NCBI GenBank assembly: GCA_029448655.1 | Contig: JACCLO010000005.1 | Coordinates: 1,240,001 to 1,304,000 of the forward strand | Reading direction: 5' to 3' | Source of the DNA: Wolfiporia cocos | Lineage: Eukaryota > Basidiomycota > Agaricomycetes > Polyporales > Phaeolaceae | DNA length: 64,000 bases | Part shown: positions 22,724-32,700 of the stretch, in pieces | Layout: each line of letters begins with the position of its first letter | How positions within the stretch are numbered: the first letter of the stretch is position 1 | The notes under the pieces: model-generated | Told to the model about the DNA's origin: nothing | What the model saw: only the letters and a program-made list of their open reading frames with translations | The model's database searches: none | Made by a program: the position numbers and the translations under genes

Positions 22724-22940
22724 CCTCCGAGCAGCCGTAACACCTGCCTGTCTGGTACCCCATGCGGACTGCGAGAGATCGCCACATCGTTGGGGCGGTA
22801 GGTCGCTCGGACGGGCTGGTTGTAGGGAGTGGCGTCGACATGCTATTTCTTCGACCTGTCGGGCCTTGACCTTCGTCCTCTTGCTTTAAAACTCCCTGAG
22901 GACATCCGGGGAATTCTTTAGACTGGCTTCGCCTTCCCAT
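21762..22940 (-). CDS. Beta-a ORF3, double zinc-knuckle protein downstream of pol
   Basis: The longest frame is 392 codons; by comparison with alpha-1 the likely start is the MSTPLP methionine about 32 residues in. A conserved N-terminal part (IRHALTWHRSD, coiled-coil-like ELTDIFDQYQDVTERIVQLE) is followed by FDFME, a variable Pro-rich middle, RSPSVEIITREEWERG, then two Cys/His clusters. These are CRRCGSPWHWVLDC (CX2CX4HX4C) and CPTCRVTQPGHCVGEC (CX2CX6HX4C). Such clusters bind nucleic acid in retroelement proteins. There is no signal peptide or membrane segment, so although it sits where env would be it is not an envelope protein. Its frame is -1 relative to the overlapping Pol-frame reading. 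No stops interrupt it, unlike pol of the same copy. Confidence 0.75.
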   Translation of the reverse strand: MGRRSQSKEFPGCPQGVLKQEDEGQGPTGRRNSMSTPLPTTSPSERPTAPTMWRSLAVRMGYQTGRCYGCSEDAHVRIRHALTWHRSDIPPGGQATPWTDRFELVQELTDIFDQYQDVTERIVQLERTALLQRQRLGRCIGQWIDYLGASTPSRIRRAFAEVEAGPPRLPRMRSPVPAMPPWLLDDGELDRIAEPFDFMEYSHVVPRDAAVPTAPAGPRPRESARPPPHPRDDERCPVRERAGDCGAPPSPTSGAASDGVSNRSPSVEIITREEWERGRDGWDESLYQLPTWLRQRLWAHHHHQRYESGEYLRAVPSARSPPRPSAEEPCRRCGSPWHWVLDCPDYRCPTCRVTQPGHCVGECALYQVWIPPPMPPLPDTDAGYNDPDPEAL

Positions 22941-25900
22941 GAGTCTTCCGCCGATGGGTAGCCTTTCCAGTGGACGAGGTATTGCTTCTTCCCTCGATAT
23001 TGTCGTTGGTTTAGGATGGCTTCGACTTCATACTCTGTTTCTCCGTTGACTAATTCCGGGGGCGGCTTCATATGATTGGGTCCGTGCACCCTTGTCTCAT
23101 TGAACGGCTTCAGTAGGGCTGCATGGAAGACCGGATGTACCTTCCATCGCGGTGGTAGGGCTAGTCGATAAGTTACATTCCCAAGCTTTTCAGTGATAGT
23201 GAATGGTCCCTCCCTTTTGGGGGCAAGCTTCCGAGATTCATATGGGAGGTGGAGGTTCTTGGCATCGAGCCAGACCTTGTCCCCTTTGTCGAATTTAGGG
23301 AGGTCTCGTAGGGTCCTTCCTGCCATTCGCTTCTGCATTTGCTCATGAGCGGCAATTGCCTTTTCCCTTGCTTTTCATGCGGCTTTTAGTCGGTCAGCTG
23401 CTGCTGGTACCTGGGTGGTTTTAACTTCGTCTGGTAATCCTCTCGGGATGTATCCCATGATTACTTCTGTAGGGGCAGGCCGCCCCTCCATCCTTCGCGT
23501 GTTGTGAGTGAATTCTACGTCTGCTAATCGTGTCGCCCAAAGTCTTGGGTCATTCATACAGTATATGCGCAGGTAGACTTCAATTTGTTGGTTCATTCAT
23601 TCTGTCTGTCCATCTGTCTGTGGGTGATAGGCCGTGCTGAGGGCGGACTCGATTCCAAGGACTTTACAGAGTCCTTGAAAGAGTTTGGACGCGAATTGTG
23701 GTCCTCGATCGGATATGATTTTTCGGGGGAGTCCGTACTTCGAATAGATTTGCCGATGGAATATGTCAGCCGCCCCTTTGCTGGTGATGGTCTTGCTGCA
23801 TGGGGTTAGCGATATCGCCTTGGACAACCCATGATCGACGATGACCATGATCGAGTCATACTTCCCTACCGGGGGAAGGTCCGTGATGAAGTCAACTGAG
23901 CATTGTGAAAAGGGGAGGGCATCCTTTTTTGTCGGAATCGGTTGTAGTGGCGGCTTCGTCGGGTTTCTGTCGGGTTTCATTTGCTGACATATGGCGCACC
24001 CTTTGACGTATTCTGCCACCGTTTTTCGGAGGTCAGGCCACCAGAAGTGTTCCTGTACTTTTAGCGTCGTCCCCCAGATTCCGGGGTGGCCTGCTGCGAT
24101 TGGATCGTGATATCTAGAGACCACATCCCTTCTCAGGGCAGGGTCTTTGGGAACATACATTCGTCCTTTGTACAAGAGGACTCCTTCGCTGGACTGCCAG
24201 TCTTCCATTGCTGTCCTCAAAGGGGCAGTCTCTCCTTGTTCCAGGGCACGGAGAGCCTGTTCCGCGATCGGGTCGAAAGGCTTCGCGATCTTGATCCGAT
24301 CGATGATCGGTATCTCGATGGCGTGGATAAACAGTTCATCGGGTAACATGAGGATGTTTTCGTTGTCATGTTCCGAGTTGTCTAGGTTTAGGAGACGCGA
24401 GAGAGTGTCTGCCATTATTAATTTCTTTCCGGGTACGTGCTGTAGGCGGATGTCGAACTGGGACAGCAGGAGATGCCATCTTGCCTGTCGCCGATTCAAT
24501 CTCTGAGCGCTTCGCCAATATGTAAGGTTCTGGTGATCGCTTCTGATCAGAATCTGGTGGGGTGCTCCTTCTAGAAGGTGGCGCCATTCTTCAAGAGCGC
24601 GGACTATTCCGAGAAGTTCCCGATCGTAGATTTCATAGTTTCGTTCAGCTGCGGTTAGGGATTGAGAGAGGTAGCCTATTGGCCGTTCATTCCCTTCGTC
24701 ATCTTTCTGTTTGAGTACCGCCCCAAGGGCGTACTGGGATGCATCTGTTTCGAGGATAAATGGTTTCGTTTTATCGGGGAGTGACAAGGCCGGGGCTTTT
24801 ACGAATTGGCCCTTTAAGAATTCAAAGGCCTTCTCTTCCCGATCAGTCCACTTGAACCCATTCCCGGTTGCAGTTTTTGTGAGGTCGATGAGTGGTCGGG
24901 CATGTGTGGAGTAATGATCGATGAATTTTCGGTAGAAGTTTGCGAAGCCTAGGAAGGAGCGGACCCCCTTAACATTCCGTGGGGCGGGCCACTTCCGAAT
25001 TCCTTGGAGCTTGGCTGGGTCCATCTGGACGTGTCCTGAGGCGATTATCAGCCCTAGGAATTCCACCTTGTCAACTCCGAAAGCGCATTTCTCTGGTTTC
25101 ACAAACAACTTGTTGTCGGCGAGTTTCCGCAGAATTCGTCGTTCTCACTCTTGATGTGTATTCCGATCTGGGGAAAAGATGAGGATGTCGTCCATGTACA
25201 CCACCACCCATCCCTCTGCTATTTCTTCCTTGAGGATTTCGTTCATCATGGATTGGAATGTAGCGGGTGAATTGCACATTCCGAAGAACATTACCGTGGG
25301 CTCGTAGAGGCCTTTATTCGTCTTGAACGCGCCCTTCCATTGGTCGCCTTCTTTGATCCGCACATTATTGTACCCTGCTCGCAGGTCCATTTTGGTGAAA
25401 ATTTTCGCCCCCTTCAGCTTTTTGATAAGTTCGGATATTAAGGGTAAGGGATATGCGTTCTTGATCGTTCCCTCGTTCAGATACCTGTAGTCTTGGCAGG
25501 GTCTCAGGCCTCCATCCTTTTTCAGGACAAAGAAAGCGGGGGAGGCCATCGGAGACTTCGATGGTCGGATAAAACCTTTTGCAAGATTTTCTTTTAAGAA
25601 TTCGTCCATGGCTTTCTGTTCCCTGGGGGATAGCGCATAAACCTTGCAGTCTCGTGGTACGAAGTCGGGTTTTAGGTCGATAGCATGGTCCCAGGGTCTC
25701 GAAGGTGGGAAGGAGGCAGCTGCCGATTTGCTGAAGACTTTCGCAAAGTCCTCCAGGTGCTTGGGGAGGATTGTTTCATCAGTGCTTTTTCCTGTCATTC
25801 CCGCGAATTCTTGAGATTTGGTCATAGCCTTTCGAATGCAGGAGAGTTGTGCGATCCTTTTCCTGAACCTGTGTTTGGTCTCAGTTCACGGGGCAGTCAG

Positions 25901-26886
25901 CTTCCTTTCCATTTTGATAAACCTTCGTAGGAGCTGGTGTTCTTCTTCAGAGGGTAGCTCCTTCGAGGGGTCTCCTGAACTAGGGCCCTTTGGTGTTTCT
26001 TCTTTGTCGGTGGAGCCAAAGCCTTTCTCTCCTCGGTTAGTCTCGTCGAGCTTTTCAACCTGAATTATATCAGGGGTTATGGCTTGCTCGAATATAATCT
26101 GTGCAATCCTCATCCCAGGAATGATGCGGTGGGTGGTCGTCGATTGGTTGAATAGTATAACTTGGACCTCTCCTCTGTAGTCGGGGTCGATGACGCCTCC
26201 TCCTACTGTCAGGCCGTGCCTGAGAGTGAGGCCCGATCGGGAGGCGATCCTTCCATAGGATCCCTTCGGGATTTTCATATGGACTCCGGTGGGGATTGCC
26301 TTCCATCCTCCGGGGGCTATCTCTTCTGGTCTAGAGGCGTAGAGGTCGTAGCCGATGGCTCCATCGGTTCCACGGGTTGGTAGTTTTCCTTCGGGTGTAA
26401 TGGTCATTTCGACTGTATCGAGGTGAAGAGTGACGTCTGCGCTTCGGGTTTTTTCTGGGGTTTCATTAGGGGTGACGTCGACCTTTCCCTTGGCCCAATC
26501 GATTTTGGGTCCTTCCTTCTTTAACCAATTATATCCGAGGATCATGTCTTCCTTTCCGATGTTTCCGACGAGGAAGTGGATCTTGCGTTTCTTTCCTCCG
26601 TATCTGATAGCGAGGACTACTTCTCGATCTATCTGTCCGTTTTTATTGATGGTTCCATCAACGTTACGAATGGTGATGGGGCTCTTGATTGGTCGGGTCA
26701 GGATCCTGTGTCGAATGACGTGTTTTGGGTGGATGAGGGAGGACATAGCTCCCGAGTCGATGAGGGCATTTACTGTCACGGGTTTCTGCAGCTCCAGGGT
26801 TATAGGGATGAATAGCGACCTGTCGCGTTCATACGATGTAATTACATGGGCTACGCTTTCGGGAGGTAAGACCGTGCGCTTCCTCC
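22886..26886 (-). pseudogene. Beta-a pol: protease, dUTPase, RT, RNase H, integrase, chromodomain
   Basis: Domains in order on the minus strand: protease (NALIDSGAMSSLI near 26770), dUTPase (AIGYDLYA, GRIASRSG, GVIDPDYRG, RIAQIIFE, RGEKGFGSTD, 26380-25990), reverse transcriptase with YMDDI near 25190, RNase H (ILETDASQ near 24760), integrase with the HHCC cluster (CAICQQMK near 23990) and the DDE residues, GPFTI, and a chromodomain (YEVEAILN...YLVHWKGYPSAEDSWE near 23050-22910). Four in-frame stops, all TGA, at 25886, 25145, 23597 and 23375, fall where relatives mostly have Arg. The frame is -1 relative to gag, whose stop lies at 26887. A dead copy otherwise near full length. Confidence 0.88.
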
Positions 26887-27056
26887 CTACTCGAAATCCT
26901 GCTCGTCGAGAATTTGGGCGAGGTACGAGGGGTTCTTAACCTTGAGAACCCTGATTGCATTGACTGCTTCTTCTATGGCGGTTGCTCCATCACTGTCCTC
27001 ATCATCTGTGTTTTCTTCGACTTCCTCGATATGAGTTGTGGAGGTGTCTTCCTCAG
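26887..27056 (-). pseudogene. 3' end of beta-a gag
   Basis: The last 56 codons of gag (acidic DTSTTHIEEVEEN..., ending DEQDFE) up to the alpha LTR. The rest of this gag is at 38484-39980, ending at GCCGAG where the LTR at 39981 begins. The flank CTCAG here and CTCGG (inverted) there is the target duplication of the alpha LTR, with one change. Confidence 0.82.
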
Positions 27057-27751
27057 TGTTACAGTTATTTTGATTTTTCGAATATCGACAGAACTCACCA
27101 CCGGGCGAATAAAATACAGGGACTTGTTGCGCAACCAGCCCCCTGGCTACTCGTGATCTTACTGGGCGCATCCCCAGTTGTACTAGTCTGTAGGGCTCGT
27201 TTCATCTTTGGCAGATCCAACCCTGCCACCGTTTCATGTTCATCGATTACTAGCTGACAGATGGCGTTCAACCGCCATCATTCCTATCTATCATCTCAGA
27301 TATATCACTCCATACTTATCAAACGTTTGGGACTATAGCGTAGATAGTATCGGTGGCATCTGGGACAGACTTGACCCCTGAAACCTAGCGTAGTATAAAA
27401 ACTCATGTACTTACCGTCGAGGCTCTTCAGCTCGACCTTGTTGTATAAACAAGAAGTCTTATACTTGTTCTCAAACGTAGGAAACTACGCTCAGTATTTC
27501 TCACTCGAGCAACCGAACGACTAAGTCCTCGAAGTGCACACTGACTTCTCGGACTTGGGCGAGTCTTATATTCTATTTGACTCGCACTTGAACAGATTAT
27601 ATCCTCTAACGCGTATTGGATATTAACCGATCTCCTAAGGACTTCACTTAGGACCCGAAGGCATCTAACGAGTATTTGCCTTGCATACGGCGACATGCCT
27701 ACGTGCAGAAGAACGATCTATATTCGCGACTCGAATATTCGACCCGTAACA
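27057..27751 (+). repeat. 5' LTR of alpha-1 (recombinant)
   Basis: TGTTACAG to CCGTAACA. Its first 240 or so bases differ from the 3' LTR at several sites, while its last 330 agree with it. This is the pattern expected if the left part came from another alpha LTR. It lacks about 12 bp near its 3' end. Confidence 0.92.
27394..27439 (+). promoter_or_regulatory. Alpha LTR promoter and predicted transcript 5' end
   Basis: TATAAAA at 27394-27400; 35 bases on is AGCTCGACCTT at 27429-27439, the exact reverse complement of the primer site after the LTR. This fixes the likely transcription start at or near 27429. Confidence 0.65.
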
Positions 27752-27763
27752 GAAGGTCGAGCT
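27752..27763 (+). promoter_or_regulatory. Self-priming primer-binding site of alpha-1
   Basis: GAAGGTCGAGCT directly follows the LTR; AAGGTCGAGCT is complementary to 27429-27439. No match to a tRNA 3' end (no TGG start), so a Tf1-type self-primer is the better reading. Confidence 0.7.
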
Positions 27764-27797
27764 TATCACACCCTCACCTACCACGGTGTAAGGGCAC

Positions 27798-29636
27798 ATG
27801 ATATTTGGACCAGAATTCCCAGCACGACTGATTGAACTCTTGCCCAAGGACATTCATGGAGTCTACAGACTCAACCGATACAAGTGGACTGACACCATTG
27901 GAGCCTTCCGTAACCACGGAGGAATTGTTGTCATCCCCAGAGAAGATAGGGCATCGAAGTGGGTACAAGTATACCCCTCCGCAGGAACAACCGCTTGGGA
28001 AATAACGCGTGAAGCGTTCGAACGATTCGGAGAAATCCCTCCGATGTCAACCGCGACGTTGAGCGAAAACAAAACCGAAACCATCAACAGAACCTTTGAT
28101 GCCGATGGAAATACGAATCAGCCTTCGGGCGCCACAGGAATTGAGCGCATCGGAAATGATGGGAGAAATCCTGGAAACTTTACAGGAACAGATAACAGCC
28201 ATACCGGAGGACAGGACCCTCCAGGATTTGTATCTGCTTTTGCGCAGAGTGGGATTGGGCCTATGGCTGGAGGAACAGACCTCTTTGGAAACCCCCCACA
28301 GAACGCACCCGGAATGGGTAGCGGAGGAAATCCGTCTTGGACTAGCCCAAGCGGAGGAATGGGAACGACAAACCCAGGAACATGGCCTTCAGGCCTATTT
28401 GGACGAACCTCCGCAGGTACAAGCGGAGGAGGACTGGGAGGAAACTTCGGACTCGGAGGAGGGAATGCCCCTCCTCCTGGAGGACTCGGAGGAGGAACCC
28501 CCGCAAACCCCGGAGGAGGAAACCCTGGAGGGAACCCAGGGAACCCCGGAGGAAACCCAGGAAATCCGGGTGGAGGATACCCGGGAGGAGGAGGACCCCC
28601 AGGAGGGCCTCCACCACCGAATGCACCGCAGTCTCAACCTCCGGCGCCGAACCCGTACTACCGACCCCCAATGATAAAGATCAACCCCCCAGACGTATTC
28701 GACGGGGAACGATCCGACATGCAGAACTTCATAAACCAGTGCAATTCCTGGTTTACGATGTACGAAACGTCATTCCAGAACGACGTTCAGAGAGTGATCT
28801 TTATCCTCTCTTATATTTCGAACAAGGGGAAAACGGGCCAATGGAAACAGAATTATCACCGGGTTTATACGAACCCCCAGACAAAACGATTCTTCCCGCC
28901 TAGTCTTGCACAGTTTGATGCAGACTTCCAGAAAGCCTTCGGAGCCATCGAAGAGGTACAGAAGGCGCGGAAGAAAATCCTGGACGTAACCCAGGACAGA
29001 AAGGACATCGATGATTATATCACCGAATTCAACAACTTGGCCGGAAAGGCCCAGTACGATCGATACAGCGCGGACGGAAACGCGTTGCTCATAACCCTCT
29101 TCGAGAAAGGGTTACCCGAACATACGACCCGATACATCATCGGCGTTCGGCCGCTACCAGCGACCATCGATGAATGGCAGTCCGCTGCCTCGTACTATGA
29201 AAATACGTACAAGATATTCTTGAAACGGGACAAACCGTTTGTCAAGAAAAAGGCTTGGCAAGCCTCGAACCAGAATAACGGACGCACTAGTGCTCCACAG
29301 ACAACCACACCGAAAGATCCGAATGCGATGGATGTAGATCGAATGACCACCCAGGAAAGGGACGATCACATCAAGAAGGGAAAATGTTTCACCTGTCATC
29401 AGCCAGGGCATATGTCGTGAGACTGCCCGAAGAGGCCAAGGAAGTCAGCCCGCCCTAGGCGGACTACTCGAAAGACCGAAGAAGAAGAAGCCGAGCAAGA
29501 AGCTCGCATTGAAGAAGTCTCTGAGGAAGAGACTGAATACATCACCGCTAACAGAGCGGTCACAGCAATTAGGGCCCTGAAAGCCAAGAACCCCGAGCTC
29601 CTAGCACAGCTCGTAGAAGAACAGGATTTTGCCTAG
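27798..29636 (+). CDS. Alpha-1 Gag, with one in-frame TGA before the zinc knuckle end
   Basis: Starts MIFGPEFPARLIELLPKD, parallel to the beta Gag start MQRFDPNLPTRLIEILP. An N-terminal domain (about 1-95) is followed by a Gly/Asn/Pro-rich linker (about 100-280) with GGNPGNPGG-type repeats. Next comes a capsid-like domain beginning near NPPDVFDGERSDMQ (residue 296) with WFTMYETSF and FILSYI, as in retrotransposon gag families. Last is a zinc knuckle CFTCHQPGHMSxDC. A TGA at 29418-29420 stands where the other copy has Arg (SRDC). Beyond it the frame continues for about 70 acidic residues to the TAG at 29634. This protein would build the virus-like particle. It is probably a recently damaged but otherwise intact gene. 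Confidence 0.85.
28096..28674 (+). CDS. Possible overlapping ORF inside alpha gag
   Basis: A 192-codon frame lies +1 relative to gag over the Gly-rich linker. Its first half is leucine-rich and amphipathic (EILETLQEQITAI, DLYLLLRRVGLGLWLEEQ), its second half very acidic. The second alpha copy at 61432-61716 keeps the first 94 codons nearly unchanged. Out-of-phase readings of GGA-rich repeats are often open by chance, so this is a weak candidate. Confidence 0.25.
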   Translation: MMPMEIRISLRAPQELSASEMMGEILETLQEQITAIPEDRTLQDLYLLLRRVGLGLWLEEQTSLETPHRTHPEWVAEEIRLGLAQAEEWERQTQEHGLQAYLDEPPQVQAEEDWEETSDSEEGMPLLLEDSEEEPPQTPEEETLEGTQGTPEETQEIRVEDTREEEDPQEGLHHRMHRSLNLRRRTRTTDPQ

Positions 29637-29725
29637 GAGGGAAGCCCACGGTCTTACCCTCCGAGAAAGCAGCGCATGTAATTACCTCGTTTGAGAAGAA
29701 TTGATCCCTCTTCATCCCGGTAATC

Positions 29726-32700
29726 ATGACGCTGGCAAAACCCGTGAAGTGCAATGCACTAATCGACTCAGGAGCAATGTCGAACCTGATCCACAGCAGA
29801 GTGGTAGAAAAATACAAGGTGCCTACGCAACCCTTGAAGAACCCGATCATCGTCAAAAATGTTGACGGGACAGAAAACAAAGATGGGCGAATAGACCGAG
29901 AAGCCACCATACTACTACGATATCCGAAGACCCGGAAAACGCGAAAAGTCCGATTCCTAGTAGGATCAATCGAAACAGAAAATATGATTCTAGGGTATGG
30001 ATGGCTAAAAGACGAAAACCCCACAATCGACTGGAAGGACCAAACAGTCGACGTACGATCAATACTAGGGGCAGAAGAAAAGAAACAGGAAACCACGATC
30101 CGAATGGATATGGTGGAAATGGTAGTTGCCCCAGAAGGGAAAATTCCAACAAGGGGGACCCAAGAAGCTGCAGGGTACGACCTTTACGCCGCAGAAGAAA
30201 CTGAGATTCCCGCCGGAGGATGGAAACTCGTCTCCACAGGAGTAAAAATGAAGATCCCGAAGGGATCGTATGGAAGGCTGGCCGGACGATCAGGCAACAC
30301 CCTCAGACACGGATTGGTGGTACAAGCCGGAGTCATAGACTCGGACTACCGAGGAGACGTCGGAGCCATCGTCTTCAACTACTCAGACAAGACACATAGA
30401 ATTATCCCGGGCATGCGAATAGCCCAGATAATCTTCGAACGGCACCTCACCCCCGACATTATAGAGGTCAAAGACCTAGATGAAACAGAACGAGGGGAGA
30501 AAGGGTTTGGATCCACGGACCAGCCAGAGGAAACAGCGCAGCGGCTCTATACTCCCGAGGAGTACGAAGCGATCCGACGCTTTGCAAAAGATAACCCTAG
30601 GATCATAGGAAAGAAAGGGGAGACGCGAAAGAAGTTCCGAACAAAGATACAAATCATCAACGCTGTCAGGAAAGCGCTGACGAAATCCCAGGAATTCGCG
30701 CAGAAAACCCCCGAACCAGAACGAACGATTGAGGAGATGGTCCCGAAACACCTACTGGACTTCGCCAAGGTGTTCAGCAAGGAATCCGCAGCAGCGTTCC
30801 CCCCGTCGAGACCATGGGACCACGCAATCAAATTAAAACCCGATTTTGTGCCGAAAGACTGCAAAGTCTATGCACTCTCGCCTAAAGAGCAACAAGCGCT
30901 GGACGAATTCCTAAAAGAAAACTTGGCCAAGGGATTCATAGTCCCTTCAAAATCCCCGATGGCGTCACCATTCTTTTTCGTCCCAAAGAAAGACAGCGGC
31001 TTACGACCCTGTCAAGATTATCGATATCTGAACGAAGGGACGATAAAGAACGTCTATCCCTTGCCACTGATCTCAGAGCTCCTGGAAAAGCTAAAAGGAG
31101 CAAAGATCTTCACAAAAATGGACCTTAGAGCGGGATACAACAACGTGCGGATCAAGAAGGGAGACGAATGGAAAGCAGCCTTCAAAACAAACCGAGGGTT
31201 GTACGAGCCCACAGTTATGTTTTTTGGATTGTGCAACGCACCCGGAACCTTTCAGGCAATGATGAATGAAATCCTGAAAGAAGAAATCCTCGAAGGGTGG
31301 GTGCTTGTCTATATGGACGACATCCTCGTTTTCTCAGAAGAAGAGAAAACACACAAAGAACGGGAACGGCGGGTCCTTCAGAAATTGGTGGACAACCACC
31401 TCTTTGTGAAACCCGAGAAATGCGCCTTCGGCGTCGACCGAGTTGAGTTCCTAGGGCTGGTCATCACCCCAGGGAACATCCAGATGGACCCAGCGAAACT
31501 CAACGGGATTAAAGAATGGCCGACTCCCCGAAATCTCAAGGAAGTCAGATCCTTCCTAGGGTTTGCAAACTTCTATCGAAAATTCATTGACCACTACTCA
31601 ACGCACGCACAACCCCTGGTAGACCTCACAAAAACGGTCACAGGAACGGGGTTCCAGTGGACGGACAAAGAACAGAGAGCGTTCGACTTCATGAAGCAGG
31701 CATTCACGACGGCGCCCGCGCTAGGAACACCAGATAAGGAGAAATCATTCATCCTCGAAACAGATGCATCTCAGTTCACCACAGGAGCAGTGCTGAAACA
31801 AACAGATGAAACAGGGCGCGAACGGCCAGTGGGATATCTCTCACAATCCCTGACATCAACAGAACGGAACTACGAAATCTACGATCGCGAACTACTCGGA
31901 ATAGTCCGAGCACTAGAAGAATGGCGGCACCTATTGGAAGGAGCACCGCATCGGATCTTGATCCGAAGTGATCATCAGAACCTGACGTACTGGAGAAGCG
32001 CACAGCGCCTAAATCGGCGACAAGCGAGATGGCATCTATTCCTTTCACAATTCGACCTGAAATTGCAGCACGTCCCCGGAAGGAAACTAGTCATGGCCGA
32101 CACACTTTCCAGGTTGTACCACCTTGACGAAAGCAACGAAGACAACGAGGGAATCACCATGATTCCAGACGAACTCGTCGTCCATGCAATCCAGATCCCG
32201 ATCATTGATCGAATCAAGAACACCGATGATCGAGATGAATCTGCGGAACAGGCGATCCGTGCTCTAGGGGGCACAGGCGAATTCCCCGCGAGAACCACCG
32301 CAGATGAATGGCAACAAACGGATGGAATACTGCTCTACAGGGGCAGAATGTACGTGCCAAAAGACGAGGACCTTCGACGAGACGTCATCTCAAAATACCA
32401 CGACACGATCCCGGCCGGACACCCTGGGATCTGGGGTACAACAGTACAGGTTACGACCCACTTTTGGTGGCCTGACATGAGAACAATGATAGCGGAATAC
32501 GTCCGAGGCTGTGCAATCTGTCAACAGATGAAACCTGATAGGAATCCGCTAAAACCCCCTTTGCAACCAATACCGACACGGGAAGACGCCCTCCCCTTCT
32601 CACAGTGCTCGGTCGATTTTGTCACCGACCTGCCAAGAGTCGGAAAGTATGATTCTATGATGGTGATTGTTGACCATGGCCTATCCAAGGCCATCTCTCT

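Larger units (their letters stand above)
21165..27056 (-). mobile_element. Chromodomain Gypsy element beta-a, 3' portion (LTR, ORF3, pol, end of gag)
   Basis: Minus-strand element inserted in beta-b ORF3. Its two LTRs are 542 bp each: this one at 21165-21706, and the other now at 37898-38439. The element's outer flanks carry the same 5-bp duplication (CAGGG at 21160-21164; CCCTG at 37893-37897, inverted). The rest of the element, the 5' LTR and most of gag, was moved to 37898-39980 by the inversion. It is broken by four in-frame TGA codons in pol. Confidence 0.85.
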
